DNA of 64,000 nucleotides from positions 1 to 64,000 of the forward strand of contig NZ_JAJJOE010000017.1 in assembly GCF_020907405.1 (NCBI RefSeq). The letters are read 5' to 3'. Position numbers and translations under genes: made by a program. The notes under the pieces are model-generated. The model saw only the letters and a list, made by a program, of their open reading frames with translations. It did not search any database and had not been told where the DNA came from. This DNA is from Arthrobacter sp. zg-Y769. GTDB lineage: Bacteria > Actinomycetota > Actinomycetes > Actinomycetales > Micrococcaceae. Within the stretch, counting starts at the first letter, position 1. Every line of letters starts with the position of its first letter. Positions 18,844-28,226 of the stretch are shown in pieces.

Positions 18844-19433
18844 CGTGTTGCCTCGTCGTCATTGCGCTGCTCGGTGGAAACTGTCTTGCCGGACGGGGTG
18901 CGGACCCCGTCAATGCCGATTCCCCTCAGGGTCAGCAGGCAGACAAGAATCACGCCGCAGACCACGCAGGAGTCGGCAATATTGAAGATCGCGAAGTTCG
19001 GGAGGGCAATAAAGTCCACCACGTGGCCCTGGCCGAAGGACGGCTCGCGGAAGAGCCGGTCGGTCAGGTTGCCCAGGGCACCGCCCAATACCAGGCCCAG
19101 GGCGGTTGCCCAGGCCAGGGACCGGACCCGGAACATCAGGTAGACCAGGAACCCGGAGACCAGCACCATGATGATCGTGAACACCCAGGTGTAGTCGGTG
19201 CCGATGGAAAAGGCGGCCCCGGGGTTGCGGATGAAGTGCCAGCGCAGGACCGGCGGCAGGACGTCGATCACCTGGCCCTCGGTCATGGTTCGCACAACCC
19301 ACAGTTTGGTGAGCTGGTCGAAGACGACGGCGGCGGCCGCCAGGGCGAGCATGATGAAGGCGGGCACGCCCCTTCGGGCGCGGCCGGTGCCGGCTCCGGT
19401 GCTGTCCGGCGTCTGCGGTGAGGAAGGAGTCAT
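18840..19433 (-). CDS. lspA: Lipoprotein signal peptidase (signal peptidase II)
   Basis: 197 residues from the ATG at 19433; the reading upstream runs through a terminator T-tract and is not coding. LspA cleaves prolipoproteins before the lipidated Cys. There are four membrane segments. The catalytic aspartates are in [12 protein letters not shown] and [12 protein letters not shown], and NPGAAFSIG is also conserved. The N-terminal ~30 residues are a polar extension. GGAAGGAG precedes the start. Substrates in the window include the lipoprotein at 41.9 kb. Confidence 0.96.
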   Translation of the reverse strand: MTPSSPQTPDSTGAGTGRARRGVPAFIMLALAAAAVVFDQLTKLWVVRTMTEGQVIDVLPPVLRWHFIRNPGAAFSIGTDYTWVFTIIMVLVSGFLVYLMFRVRSLAWATALGLVLGGALGNLTDRLFREPSFGQGHVVDFIALPNFAIFNIADSCVVCGVILVCLLTLRGIGIDGVRTPSGKTVSTEQRNDDEATR

Positions 19434-19510
19434 GGTGCTTTCGTGATTGGAATGCCGGCTGGAATGTGAGGTGCAGGCTGGAAATGCGGGTCGAGCCGGC
19501 GGCCGTACGC

Positions 19511-19556
19511 AAAAACCCAAGGGCCGGCGGCCGGGGTGACCCGGCCTCCGGCCCTT
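19511..19556 (-). terminator. Terminator after wag31
   Basis: On the minus strand, AAGGGCCGG pairs with CCGGCCCTT around an inner GGCCGGG/CCCCGGCC hairpin, followed by GGGTTTTTG. It separates the dcw cluster from lspA. Confidence 0.85.
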
Positions 19557-19685
19557 AGGTGTTGTTATTCAGCTGGTGCAAAACTTCTGCATTGTTCAAC
19601 TTCTGAATTTGCTCAACTTCGAATTCCCGGCTGCTGCCTGTACATCAGTTTAACCGATCGTCCAGGAGAGCCGTGCCGGAGGCAA

Positions 19686-20351
19686 TTACGCGTCGGCGGT
19701 TTCCGAAGCGACGGAACCGCGTGCATCCAGGTCACGCAGCTGGCCTTCGATGTAAGCCTTCAGGCGTGAGCGGTAGTCACGCTCGAAGCCGCGCAGCTGC
19801 TCGACCTTACGCTCCAGGACAGCCTTCTGCTGTTCCAGGGTGCTGAGGATCTTGCGGCTCTTCTCCTGGGCGTCAGTGACGAGGCCGCTGGCTTCGATCT
19901 GCGCTTCGGCGATGATCTTGTCGCGCTGTTCCACACCGGCTCCGACGTACTCGTCGTGCATCTTCTGGGCCATGGCCAGGATGCCTGCGGCGGTGTCCGT
20001 GTTGCTGGCGGCGGGAGCCGGTGCGGGCTCCGGCTTGGCCTCGACGGGTGCCGGACGCTCTTCAACCACCGGAGCTTCAACCTTCGGCTCGGGCTTGGGC
20101 TCTTCCGGAACCTTTTCGACCTTCGGCGCGGCCGCTACCGGAGCGGGGATCGAGGAGTCAGCCGATGCGGCGGACCCTCCGGTCGCTGCTGCAGCCAGCT
20201 GGCTGCGGAGATCTTCGTTTTCGGAGTTCAGCCGGCGCAGTTCCACCACGATCTCGTCGAGGAAGTCATCGACTTCGTCCTGGTCATAGCCTTCCCGGAA
20301 CTTGGTCGGCTGGAACCGCTTGTTGACAACATCTTCTGGCGTCAGAGCCAT
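19686..20351 (-). CDS. wag31: DivIVA/Wag31 polar growth and division protein
   Basis: 221 residues. The N-terminal membrane-binding domain (MALTPEDVVNKRFQPTKFREGYDQDEVDDFLDEIVVEL) matches DivIVA. A Pro/Glu/Ala-rich linker (~75–125) and a C-terminal coiled coil follow (MHDEYVGAGVEQRDKIIAEAQIEA onward). Wag31 marks negatively curved membrane and directs cell-wall synthesis at poles and septa. It is the last gene of the leftward dcw cluster, with its own promoter just upstream and a terminator after it. Confidence 0.97.
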   Translation of the reverse strand: MALTPEDVVNKRFQPTKFREGYDQDEVDDFLDEIVVELRRLNSENEDLRSQLAAAATGGSAASADSSIPAPVAAAPKVEKVPEEPKPEPKVEAPVVEERPAPVEAKPEPAPAPAASNTDTAAGILAMAQKMHDEYVGAGVEQRDKIIAEAQIEASGLVTDAQEKSRKILSTLEQQKAVLERKVEQLRGFERDYRSRLKAYIEGQLRDLDARGSVASETADA

Positions 20352-20369
20352 CTGGTCACCTCATACTGG

Positions 20370-20398
20370 ATTATAAGATTCGCCTGCGAGTCAAGCAG
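20370..20398 (-). promoter_or_regulatory. Promoter of wag31
   Basis: On the minus strand a perfect -10 TATAAT (20370–20375) lies 18 bp before the wag31 ATG, with CTGCTT 17 bp upstream as a weak -35 (20393–20398). The -35 sits inside an inverted repeat GCCTGC – 7 nt – GCAGGC (20382–20400). The leader would be very short but still holds GAGGTGA. Confidence 0.55.
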
Positions 20399-20507
20399 GC
20401 GGTTCTACGTAGAGAATTACGGACATACAAAAATGCAGGTTTGTATTCGGCTTCACACTATATCGTTTGGTTTCCGAAAACTAACCGGACCCCTGCGGCG
20501 CGGAGCG

Positions 20508-20798
20508 TTAGAGCGCGACGCCGACAACAATCTGCGTGAGGATCGATACGAGGATAAACAGGACCAGGAACGCCAGGTCCAGTGCCACTCCGCCGAGGCG
20601 CAGCGGCGGGATCACGCGCCTGAACAGCCGGACGGGCGGGTCCGTCACACCGTACACGCCGGTGGCGAGCACAAGCGCGGGCCCCTTGGGGCGCCACTGC
20701 CGGGCAAACATCTGCACGGCGTCGTACACGATCCGCAGGATCAGTGCCAACTGGAAGAGCACCAGCACCAGGTACACCAGGGGAAGAATGATATTCAC
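20508..20798 (-). CDS. YggT family membrane protein
   Basis: 96 residues with two hydrophobic segments (about 3–25 and 65–90). Between them is VYGVTDPPVRLFRRVIPPLRLGGVALDLAFLVLF, the YggT signature (TDPPVRLFRRVIPPxRxGxxxLD). Members sit between sepF and divIVA in most Gram-positive dcw clusters (Rv2146c in M. tuberculosis). They are thought to assist division or osmotic stability; the molecular role is unproven. Confidence 0.92.
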   Translation of the reverse strand: MNIILPLVYLVLVLFQLALILRIVYDAVQMFARQWRPKGPALVLATGVYGVTDPPVRLFRRVIPPLRLGGVALDLAFLVLFILVSILTQIVVGVAL

Positions 20799-20861
20799 GC
20801 GCAGGGTTTCATTTCCGGAAGTCGGTCGGCAGCCCCCGCGGCCCGTCGGTACGGGACCACG

Positions 20862-21392
20862 TTAGCTCTGGTTGAAGAATGTTGACTGTGATTCGCTGAT
20901 CTTCTTGTCATCGCCCAGGACCTCGACGTAGGAAGGCGAGAGCAGGAACACCTTGTTGGTGACACGCTCAATGCTACCGCGCAGGCCGAAAACGAGGCCG
21001 GCGGAGAAATCGACCAGGCGCTTCGCGTCCGCTTCACCCATGTCGGTGACATTCATGATGACGGGAATGCCGTCACGGAAGCTCTCACCGATAATCTTGG
21101 CGTCGTTGTACGAGCGGGGGTGGACGGTGGTGATCTGGCGCAGGCCGGACACGTCCTCGCGGGACGACGGGGCACGCTTGATGGGTGTCACGGGTGCGCG
21201 GTACTCCTCCACTGCATTGCGGACGACAGGGGCGGGAACCGCCTCCGGCGCCTCCTCATCGGGCTCATGGACGGGAGCAAAGTCTTCCTCCCGGGCAGGG
21301 GCTTCCCGCAGGTGCCGCTGTTCGGACTCGTAGTGCTCGTCACCGTCGGCGAGCCCAAGGTAGATCATTGTCCTGCGCATTGCGCCAGCCAT
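20862..21392 (-). CDS. sepF: Cell division protein SepF
   Basis: 176 residues from the ATG at 21392 ([18 protein letters not shown]); upstream sequence in this frame is repeat-containing leader. The N-terminal amphipathic helix is followed by an acidic Glu/Pro/Ala linker and the SepF core ([58 protein letters not shown], given here as landmarks [12 protein letters not shown] and [13 protein letters not shown]). SepF anchors FtsZ to the membrane and is the main FtsZ tether in actinobacteria, which lack FtsA and ZipA. Confidence 0.96.
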   Translation of the reverse strand: MAGAMRRTMIYLGLADGDEHYESEQRHLREAPAREEDFAPVHEPDEEAPEAVPAPVVRNAVEEYRAPVTPIKRAPSSREDVSGLRQITTVHPRSYNDAKIIGESFRDGIPVIMNVTDMGEADAKRLVDFSAGLVFGLRGSIERVTNKVFLLSPSYVEVLGDDKKISESQSTFFNQS

Positions 21393-21439
21393 GGTTGCTC
21401 CTCTTAATCCTTCAACGCCTAGCTGCCCATTACTGTACT

Positions 21440-21479
21440 GGTACTGCACGGTACTGCAGGGTGCTGCGCGGCGGCTGTA
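21440..21479. repeat. Tandem 10-bp repeats upstream of sepF
   Basis: Four consecutive 10-base units: GGTACTGCAC, GGTACTGCAG, GGTGCTGCGC and a degenerate GGCGGCTGTA. They lie 48–87 bp upstream of the sepF ATG, in the gap after yggS. The helical-turn period suggests a protein-binding array, but no known regulator is matched. Confidence 0.5.
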
Positions 21480-21498
21480 TGGTGTTCGTACTTTGACG

Positions 21499-22257
21499 CT
21501 ACCGTACCGGCGGGCGCGCGCCCAGAACATCGGACCCGATCCTCAGGTGTGTCGCCCCGTGGGCGGCGGCTGCTTCGAGGTCCGAGCTCATGCCGGCAGA
21601 GATGCTTCGGGCGTCCGGATGGTCGGCCCGCAACTGGTCCGAAAGCTCCCGGAGGCGGGCAAATGCCCCGCTCGCGTCCTGGTCCAGCGGTGCCACGGCC
21701 ATCAGGCCGGACAGGACCAGTCCCGGGGTCCCGGCGACGGCGTCGGCGAGCATCGCCAGATCCGCAGGCAGGGCTCCCCCTCGTCCGGGGTCTGCGGCCC
21801 GTGCAGCGTCCGAACGCAGTTCCACCTGCAGGAAACAGGACAGGTCGGCACGCGGGGGGCGCCCTTCTCCGTCACGGCGCTGCTGCTCGGCTGCCATCGC
21901 CCTGCCGAGGGCGGTGACCAGGGAAGGGCGGTCCACCGAATGTACGGAGGCTGCGTAGCGGACCACCGATTTCGCCTTATTGGACTGCAACTGGCCGATG
22001 AAATGCCAGGCCAGGTCCAGGTGCGCCAGCCCGGCAGCCTTTGCCGCGGCTTCCTGGTCCTTGTTCTCTCCAACCTCCCGCACACCCAGTTCCGCGAGGA
22101 TTTCGACGTCGGAGGCGGGAAAGTACTTGGTGACCACGATCAGATGCGGCTCCGCGGCACCGGCCGGGCGCCCTGCCGCCGCGATGCGGTTCCGGACGCG
22201 CTGCAGCCGGTCGCGAAGTTCATCGGCACGGGAAGGTAATTCGGATAGTGATGTCAT
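21499..22257 (-). CDS. PLP homeostasis protein (YggS family)
   Basis: 252 residues. It is a fold-type III alanine-racemase-like barrel that binds pyridoxal phosphate. The PLP lysine is in [16 protein letters not shown]. Other landmarks are [31 protein letters not shown] and [13 protein letters not shown]. Homologues buffer PLP and affect amino-acid pools and have no known racemase activity. It lies between the PgeF-like gene and sepF, as in most actinobacteria. Confidence 0.95.
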   Translation of the reverse strand: MTSLSELPSRADELRDRLQRVRNRIAAAGRPAGAAEPHLIVVTKYFPASDVEILAELGVREVGENKDQEAAAKAAGLAHLDLAWHFIGQLQSNKAKSVVRYAASVHSVDRPSLVTALGRAMAAEQQRRDGEGRPPRADLSCFLQVELRSDAARAADPGRGGALPADLAMLADAVAGTPGLVLSGLMAVAPLDQDASGAFARLRELSDQLRADHPDARSISAGMSSDLEAAAAHGATHLRIGSDVLGARPPVR

Positions 22258-22327
22258 GGTCTTTCCATTATCTCCGGCCGTCCCAGGCCCGTAGTGCGCC
22301 TGCTTCAGCAGCCAGGAACTTCAGCAG

Positions 22328-23050
22328 TCAGGAACGCCGCCAGATCACGCCGGCAAAGCGCCCGGATGCCGGGTCCCGGCGGTGGGAGAACAACTGGTCG
22401 TTTTCCAGCGTGCAGCCAGCGATGCGCTCCACGGCGACGCCCAGGCCTGCGAGCTGGGCCTCGGCTCCCGCTGGAAGGTCAAGGGCGGGGGTGCCGGTGC
22501 GGGTGGTAGCCGCCGTCGCCGGCAGCAGGGCCGCCGACTCAGCGTGCATATCGGCCGGCACCTCGTAGCACCGCCCGCAGACGCAGGGGCCAATCCAGGC
22601 CCGAAGCGCCGTTCCGCCGGCGGCCCGCATCCGTTCCACCGCTTCGGGCAGGATGTTGTCCAGCAGGCCGCGGCGGCCGGCGTGCACGGCGGCTGTAACC
22701 GGCATTCCTTCCGGGCCGGCGCCGGCCAGGAGGACGGGCACGCAATCGGCAACCATAACCGCGAGAGGGGCGGCGCCGTCGAGGCTGATTAAGCCGTCCG
22801 CTGTGGGAGCAGCGCAGCCGGGGCCTGCGGCCTCTGCAACCGACGCTGAATGGATCTGGTTCATAAAGCGCAGGGATCCGGGCCGGACACCCATCACCGA
22901 CTCGAGCTCCGCACGCCGCCTCAAGACCGCGTCCGGGTCATCCCCCACATGCAAAGCGAGGTTGCCCGCAGATGTGTTGGTGAAGCCAACCTCCAGGTTG
23001 TCGCCAACCTGTTGGTGCCACCAAAACATCCGGGACAACCCCGCCGTCAT
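22328..23050 (-). CDS. pgeF: Multicopper polyphenol oxidase/laccase-domain protein (PgeF-like, YfiH family)
   Basis: 240 residues from the ATG at 23050 (MTAGLSRMFWWHQQVGDN). Conserved metal/catalytic residues are in LRFMNQIHSASV (His), MVADCVPVLL (Cys), TAAVHAGRRGLLDNILPEAVERM (His), and GPCVCGRCYEVPADM. In E. coli this family removes L-Ser mis-incorporated into peptidoglycan precursors (PgeF); other reports give purine nucleoside hydrolase activity. Its location directly after ftsZ fits an envelope role. Confidence 0.92.
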   Translation of the reverse strand: MTAGLSRMFWWHQQVGDNLEVGFTNTSAGNLALHVGDDPDAVLRRRAELESVMGVRPGSLRFMNQIHSASVAEAAGPGCAAPTADGLISLDGAAPLAVMVADCVPVLLAGAGPEGMPVTAAVHAGRRGLLDNILPEAVERMRAAGGTALRAWIGPCVCGRCYEVPADMHAESAALLPATAATTRTGTPALDLPAGAEAQLAGLGVAVERIAGCTLENDQLFSHRRDPASGRFAGVIWRRS

Positions 23051-23099
23051 GCTCAGCCGTTCTTTCTCTGCTGTTCCTGCTTTTCTGCTGTCCGGCTTC

Positions 23100-24296
23100 C
23101 TACTTGAGGAAGTCCGGCACGTCCAGGTCATCCGGACGGCCGGTGGACAAATCGGATTCCACTACTGCCGGAAGATCGATGTCGAAGCCGGCGTCGGCGG
23201 GGACATCGCTGTGCTGGTGCGACCGCTGGGACCAGGCCGACAGGCCGGCGGACGCCGGTGCGGCAGCTCCGAAGCCGCCGGCAGCTGCTGCCGAGGCAGG
23301 CGGCGCGGCGGGCTCGGCAGGCTTGTGCTGCGCCGGCTGCGAGGTGACATCCACCTGGTCGAAGCCTGCAGCGATAACGGTAACCCGCGCTTCGTCACCC
23401 AGGGCGTCGTCAATGACGGCACCGAAGATGATGTTGGCTTCGGGGTGGGCAACTTCCTGGACCAGGCGCGCAGCCTCGTTGATCTCGAACAGGCCGAGGT
23501 CGGAGCCGCCCTGGATGGACAGCAGCACGCCGTGTGCGCCGTCGATCGAGGCTTCAAGCAGCGGCGAAGCTATTGCCAGCTCCGCAGCCTTGACTGCACG
23601 GTCCTCGCCGCGGGCCGAACCGATACCCATGAGCGCCGAACCGGCACCCTGCATAACGGACTTCACATCGGCGAAGTCGAGGTTGATCAGGCCCGGAGTG
23701 GTGATCAGGTCGGTGATGCCCTGAACGCCGGAGAGGAGCACCTGGTCCGCAGAGCGGAAGGCATCCAGCATGGAGACGTTGCGGTCGCTGATCGACAGCA
23801 GGCGGTCATTCGGGATGACGATAAGCGTGTCGACTTCGTCGCGCAGCGTATCGATACCGGATTCGGCCTGGTTGGAGCGGCGCCGGCCTTCGAAGGTGAA
23901 GGGGCGGGTCACAACGCCGATGGTCAGTGCGCCGAGTGAACGCGCGATCCGGGCGACGACGGGCGCGCCGCCGGTACCCGTTCCGCCGCCTTCGCCGGCG
24001 GTCACGAAGACCATGTCCGCTCCGCGGAGGACTTCCTCGATCTCCTCGGCGTGGTCCTCGGCGGCCTTGCGGCCAACCTCGGGATCAGCGCCGGCGCCCA
24101 GGCCACGCGTGAGTTCGCGGCCGACGTCGAGCTTGACGTCGGCGTCGCTCATCAGCAGTGCCTGTGCATCGGTGTTGATGGCGATGAACTCCACGCCGCG
24201 GAGGCCTACATCGATCATCCGGTTTACGGCGTTCACGCCACCGCCGCCGATGCCGACGACCTTGATGACGGCCAAGTAATTCTGCGGTGCTGCCAC
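23100..24296 (-). CDS. ftsZ: Cell division GTPase FtsZ
   Basis: 398 residues if started at the GTG at 24296 (protein begins [20 protein letters not shown]), which has AAGGG nine bases upstream. A GTG 45 bp further upstream is in frame but lacks a good site. The tubulin signature is [12 protein letters not shown], the T7 loop is [13 protein letters not shown], and the C-terminal peptide is [10 protein letters not shown], which binds SepF. The linker (~315–385) is Pro/Ala-rich. A dedicated promoter with two palindromes lies in the 387-bp gap after ftsQ. Confidence 0.98.
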   Translation of the reverse strand: MAAPQNYLAVIKVVGIGGGGVNAVNRMIDVGLRGVEFIAINTDAQALLMSDADVKLDVGRELTRGLGAGADPEVGRKAAEDHAEEIEEVLRGADMVFVTAGEGGGTGTGGAPVVARIARSLGALTIGVVTRPFTFEGRRRSNQAESGIDTLRDEVDTLIVIPNDRLLSISDRNVSMLDAFRSADQVLLSGVQGITDLITTPGLINLDFADVKSVMQGAGSALMGIGSARGEDRAVKAAELAIASPLLEASIDGAHGVLLSIQGGSDLGLFEINEAARLVQEVAHPEANIIFGAVIDDALGDEARVTVIAAGFDQVDVTSQPAQHKPAEPAAPPASAAAAGGFGAAAPASAGLSAWSQRSHQHSDVPADAGFDIDLPAVVESDLSTGRPDDLDVPDFLK

Positions 24297-24375
24297 GTCC
24301 TGTGTCCCTTGTTCGAATCTCTGCAACTTTATGTTTTTCACAACTGCCTGCTTTCTGCAGCTGCGTGTGTCTTAC

Positions 24376-24401
24376 GAACCGGCCTGCATGCAGACCGGTT
24401 C
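24376..24401 (-). other. Hairpin in ftsZ leader
   Basis: GAACCGG pairs with CCGGTTC around an inner CTGCATGCAG palindrome, about 80 bases before the ftsZ start, within the inferred 5' leader of ~190 nt. There is no T-run, so it is an RNA structure or a protein site rather than a terminator. Confidence 0.5.
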
Positions 24402-24487
24402 CCGGCCGCCGACGCCCCCGTGGTTTCCAGCAGAATCCCGGAGATTCCCACTGGACGCCCGGCCGAAAACCTTGAACCGACAAACCC

Positions 24488-24508
24488 TAACCCTCTAGTT
24501 GAGGGTTA
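24488..24508. promoter_or_regulatory. Inverted repeat over the ftsZ -10 region
   Basis: A perfect repeat TAACCCTC – TAGTT – GAGGGTTA. It covers the inferred -10 (TAGAGG, minus strand) and part of the spacer, a position where a bound protein would block or remodel RNA polymerase. Confidence 0.6.
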
Positions 24509-24520
24509 TAGTTATGTCAA
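24492..24520 (-). promoter_or_regulatory. Promoter of ftsZ
   Basis: A minus-strand consensus -35 TTGACA (24515–24520) and -10 TAGAGG (24492–24497) are separated by 17 bp, about 200 bp before the chosen ftsZ start. It is the best housekeeping promoter I see in the window. Confidence 0.65.
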
Positions 24521-24536
24521 GTAATCCATTACTTGA
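24517..24536. promoter_or_regulatory. 20-bp palindrome over the ftsZ -35
   Basis: A perfect inverted repeat TCAAGTAAT – CC – ATTACTTGA that includes most of the -35 hexamer. It is AT-rich within a GC-rich region and looks like a dimeric regulator site. Confidence 0.65.
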
Positions 24537-24683
24537 GACGCTATGGGGCCAGCGCCGCTTCCGCAAATACCGGCCCCGCGTGTCGGCGGAATCTTTCCTC
24601 ACTGCCCCGGCTCCGACACCGTTGGCGCCCCGGGATCCCCCGGAATTTTCCCCAGGGATTCCCCCGAGGCAAACGGGATCCGG

Positions 24684-25697
24684 TCAACGTGTTACCGGAC
24701 GGTCGGGAGTACTCACATCGTAGACCCGCACCGGCGGATCCGACGGTTCCATCTTCAGGAGCGCCTCAAGCACGCGCGCCTTTGCCTCGTTGGCGTCGGC
24801 ACTCCCCCAGAATACTGTCTGCCCGCTGTTGAGCTTCAGCTCAACCGAGTCCACCGTCTGGGCGGAAGCATTTTCCAGCCGCCCCAGCACCTCCGGCGGC
24901 AGCGCGGCCAGCACAGCCGTGATGCTGGGGAAAACCTGGGCTTTGATGGCCTCGCTTCCCCCGGCGATAAGCGGCAGGGGTACCGCCGCCCGGTCCGCCG
25001 CTACGGCTAGCCTGCGGCCCTCCTCGTCGATGAGGACATGCGCGGCGCCGTCCTGCAGCACGGCAACGGGAACGCGTTCGGTAACCGTAACCACCAGGGT
25101 TGACGGAGGCTGGGCAGCCACCTCGACCTTTTCGATTTCCGGACGGTCCTTCAGCAGCCCTTCCACGTCGGCGTCGGAGATAGTGGGCAGGGTCTGCCCC
25201 TTCAACGGTTCCAGCGCTGCTTCGGCCTGCTCGCGCGGCAGCAGGGAGGTCCCCTCGACCACAACCGTCTTCAGGGCAAGCACCGGTGAGAAAAACAGCA
25301 GGGCAAAAAACAGGGCTGTCACGGACAAGGCCGACCCGAGCGTGATCCAGGCCGCCCTGCGGCGCCGGCGCCCGGGGGGTTCAGGGAAGGCCAGGACCGT
25401 TCCGGCAGTGCTTCCGCCGGTTCCGGCAGCTGCCTGGGATTTGTCCGCGGAGTCGTTGTCACCTGCGGTGCGGTCCGAAGCCTTGCCGGCCGAAGCCTTA
25501 CGATTCGAAACCTTGCCGGCCGAAGCGCCCGCCCGCTTCCGATCCGAGTTCCGCACCGGTTTCCCCGGAGCCGTACCCGCGGCAGGCCGCGCGGCGGAAG
25601 AACCGGCAGCCGGCTTGCCGGAGGCCGGCTCGTCGTCCAGGGCCCGGGTGGCCGTAATGATCTCGTCGCCGCTCCCCCGGCGCTTCCTACCGGCCAT
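24684..25697 (-). CDS. ftsQ: Cell division protein FtsQ
   Basis: 337 residues from the ATG at 25697 ([12 protein letters not shown]), overlapping the end of murC by 11 bp. A long cytoplasmic N-terminus (~113 residues, rich in Ala, Lys, Ser and Pro, with repeated KASAGK/KVSNRKASAGKA units) precedes one membrane segment (~114–141). The POTRA domain follows (LALKTVVVEGTSLLPREQAEAAL), then the FtsQ β-domain (PSTLVVTVTERVPVAVLQ). FtsQ bridges early and late divisome proteins with FtsL/FtsB. The intracellular tail is longer than in E. coli, as usual for actinobacteria. Confidence 0.95.
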   Translation of the reverse strand: MAGRKRRGSGDEIITATRALDDEPASGKPAAGSSAARPAAGTAPGKPVRNSDRKRAGASAGKVSNRKASAGKASDRTAGDNDSADKSQAAAGTGGSTAGTVLAFPEPPGRRRRRAAWITLGSALSVTALFFALLFFSPVLALKTVVVEGTSLLPREQAEAALEPLKGQTLPTISDADVEGLLKDRPEIEKVEVAAQPPSTLVVTVTERVPVAVLQDGAAHVLIDEEGRRLAVAADRAAVPLPLIAGGSEAIKAQVFPSITAVLAALPPEVLGRLENASAQTVDSVELKLNSGQTVFWGSADANEAKARVLEALLKMEPSDPPVRVYDVSTPDRPVTR

Positions 25698-27120
25698 TGG
25701 CGGCTTTCCCGGCAGAGGCAGCCGTGCGGGCCGGAACAGCGGCCAGGCGGGCCACCAATTCTGCGCCGAGCCCGGTGACGTCACCGGCACCGACCGTGAG
25801 GATGATGTCTCCCTCGTCGGCGCCGTCGGCAACCTTTGCCACGGCCCGGTCCGGGTTCCCGGCATAGCCGCCGGGGACGTGCAGCCGGGAGGTGATCAAC
25901 TCGCTGGTGACCCCTTCGATCGGATCTTCCCGGGCCGGATAGATGTCCAGCACGGTGGCGGTATCTGCCAGGTCCAGTGCTGCGGCAAATTCCGCCGCAA
26001 AATTGCGGGTCCGGCTGAACAGGTGCGGCTGGAACAGAACATGCACGCGGTGCCCTCCGGCCACCGTGCGGGCGGCCTTCAGTGCGGCGTTCACCTCGGT
26101 GGGATGGTGGGCGTAATCGTCAAAGACCTGCACGCCACGCGCGCTGCCGCGGGATTCGAACCGCCGTGCGGCACCGGAGAATGTTCCCAGCCCCGCTGCG
26201 GCGGCCTGCGGATCCACACCCAGTTCCAGGGCAACGGCGAACGCGGCTGCCGCGTTGAGGATGTTGTGCGTACCGGGGACCTGCAGGACAAGCTGCACCT
26301 CGGCGGCACGGCCGTCGACCGTGAAGTGCAGGGTGCTGGCGGAACCGGAACCGGCCGGGCGGGTGTCCGAGACACGGACGTCCGCGTCCGCGGCATAGCC
26401 GTAGGTCGACGTGCGTACGCCGGGACAGCGCTCGACAAGGCTTACCGCACCGGCGTCGTCCGCGCAGGCAACCAGGAGTCCGTCCTGCGGCAGGAGCGCA
26501 GTGAAAGCATCGAAGGACGCGAAGACCGCCTCCTCCGTGCCGTAGAAGTCCAGGTGGTCGGCCTCGACGTTGGTGACCACGCTGATCCGCGGGTCGTAGT
26601 TCAGGAAGGACCCGTCGGATTCATCGGCTTCGGCCACGAAGACCGGCCCGGTGCCGTGGGCGGCGTTGACGCCAAGCGCGGCAACGTCGCCGCCGATGGC
26701 GAAGGACGGATCCAGCCCGGCCTCCCGCAGCATCACGGTGACCATTGCCGTAGTGGTGGTCTTGCCGTGCGTGCCGGCCACGGCCACCAGGTCCTGCTCC
26801 CCCATGGCGGCGGAAAGCGCCACCGAGCGGTGGATGACCTGCAGTCCCCGTGCCCGCGCCCGCGCAAGTTCCGGGTTCTGTTCGCGGATAGCCGTTGAGA
26901 TGACAACTGTGTCGACGTCCTCGACGTTGCCGGCGTCGTGCCCCACGAAAACCGTTGCCCCCAGCGCTTCGAGTGCACGAAGTCCCGGGGAGTCCTTGGA
27001 ATCGGAGCCGGAGACTTCAATGCCCTGGGCCAAAAGTACCCGGGCAACGGCCGACATTCCGGCACCGCCCAGCCCGATGAAATGGACCTTGCCCAGGTCG
27101 CTGGGATTCAGCCGGTTCAT
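25687..27120 (-). CDS. murC: UDP-N-acetylmuramate–L-alanine ligase
   Basis: 477 residues. MurC adds L-Ala to UDP-MurNAc, the first step of stem-peptide assembly. Visible are the N-terminal Rossmann motif [18 protein letters not shown], the ATP loop [15 protein letters not shown], the [10 protein letters not shown] segment, and [16 protein letters not shown]. The start ATG overlaps the murG stop by 4 bp. The C-terminus is Ala-rich. Confidence 0.98.
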   Translation of the reverse strand: MNRLNPSDLGKVHFIGLGGAGMSAVARVLLAQGIEVSGSDSKDSPGLRALEALGATVFVGHDAGNVEDVDTVVISTAIREQNPELARARARGLQVIHRSVALSAAMGEQDLVAVAGTHGKTTTTAMVTVMLREAGLDPSFAIGGDVAALGVNAAHGTGPVFVAEADESDGSFLNYDPRISVVTNVEADHLDFYGTEEAVFASFDAFTALLPQDGLLVACADDAGAVSLVERCPGVRTSTYGYAADADVRVSDTRPAGSGSASTLHFTVDGRAAEVQLVLQVPGTHNILNAAAAFAVALELGVDPQAAAAGLGTFSGAARRFESRGSARGVQVFDDYAHHPTEVNAALKAARTVAGGHRVHVLFQPHLFSRTRNFAAEFAAALDLADTATVLDIYPAREDPIEGVTSELITSRLHVPGGYAGNPDRAVAKVADGADEGDIILTVGAGDVTGLGAELVARLAAVPARTAASAGKAANGR

Positions 27121-28226
27121 GCCTTTGACCTATCGCTTGCTTCGAGGATGAATGCAGCCATCCGGGTATCCGCGTCGCGGATGCCCAGCGCCGCCGATGC
27201 CTTGGACATGGTGTCCAGCGCCGCCGGATCGGCCAGCAAAGGTATCAGCCTGTCGGAAATCCACTCGGCTGTGAAGAGGCTGTCGGCAACCGTCAGTGCC
27301 CCGCCGGCAGCCACGAGTGCTTCGGCATTGAGTGCCTGCTCTCCGTTACCGTGCGGCAGCGGGACCAGGACGGCAGGCAGGCCCACCGCACTGATTTCGC
27401 AGACGGTCCCTGCGCCGGAGCGTGCCAGCAGCAGGTCTGCCGCCGCGTAGGCCTGCTCCATGCCGTCGACATACTCCACCTGGGTGTAGCCGCGCGCAGC
27501 AATCGGTTTTCCGGCGGCGTCCAGCAGGGACTTGCCGCGGCCGGTGATGTGCAGCGTCTGGATACCGGCCGCCGCCAATGCCGGGAGGGCATGCTCGACG
27601 GCGCGGTTAATGCTGGCGGCACCGGACGAGCCTCCCGTCACCACCAGGGTGGGGCGGTCCTGCTCGAGCCCGAGCGCCGAGCGCGCCGCACCCTGCGCGG
27701 CCGCGCGGTCGAGGCCGGAGATTTCGCGGCGCATGGGCATCCCGACCCAGGTTGCACGCGGCAGGCGGGTGGATTCGAAGGCCACGCCGGTCACGGCGGC
27801 GAAGCGGGCACCCACCCGGTTGGCCAGTCCGGGGCGTGCGTTGGCTTCATGCACGACCACCGGAAGGGAGCGGCGGCGTGCCGCCAGATACACCGGAGTG
27901 GAGACGTAGCCGCCTACGCCCACAACGGCGTCGGCCTGTACGGAGTCCAGGATCTCTCCAGCCTGGCGCACGGCACGCACCAGGCGGGCCGGGAGTTTGG
28001 CCAGGTCGCCGGAAGGGCGGCGGGGCATGGGTACCCGGTCGATGGTGGCCAGCTCATAACCCGCCGCGGGTACCAGGCGCGTTTCCATCCCCGAAGCGGT
28101 GCCCACCACGGTGATGCGGGTGCCGGGGCGTTGTGCCGTGACGGCATCTGCAATGGCCAGGAGAGGGCTGATGTGCCCGGCGGTGCCGCCTCCGGCCAGG
28201 ACTACGGACAGGGAATGCTGCGTCAT
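27117..28226 (-). CDS. murG: Lipid II synthase (UDP-GlcNAc:undecaprenyl-PP-MurNAc-pentapeptide GlcNAc transferase)
   Basis: 369 residues of a GT-B glycosyltransferase. The first G-loop is [19 protein letters not shown]. Also visible are [37 protein letters not shown] (landmark [14 protein letters not shown]), the second loop [12 protein letters not shown], and the donor site [28 protein letters not shown] (landmark RSGAGTVCE). MurG converts lipid I to lipid II at the inner membrane face. Four-base overlaps with murC and ftsW indicate tight translational coupling. Confidence 0.98.
   Translation of the reverse strand: MTQHSLSVVLAGGGTAGHISPLLAIADAVTAQRPGTRITVVGTASGMETRLVPAAGYELATIDRVPMPRRPSGDLAKLPARLVRAVRQAGEILDSVQADAVVGVGGYVSTPVYLAARRRSLPVVVHEANARPGLANRVGARFAAVTGVAFESTRLPRATWVGMPMRREISGLDRAAAQGAARSALGLEQDRPTLVVTGGSSGAASINRAVEHALPALAAAGIQTLHITGRGKSLLDAAGKPIAARGYTQVEYVDGMEQAYAAADLLLARSGAGTVCEISAVGLPAVLVPLPHGNGEQALNAEALVAAGGALTVADSLFTAEWISDRLIPLLADPAALDTMSKASAALGIRDADTRMAAFILEASDRSKA

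Noticed and set aside
24300-24330. A GTTCGAATC sequence resembling a tRNA T-loop in the ftsZ leader
   Set aside because: No acceptor, D or anticodon arms can be formed around it.
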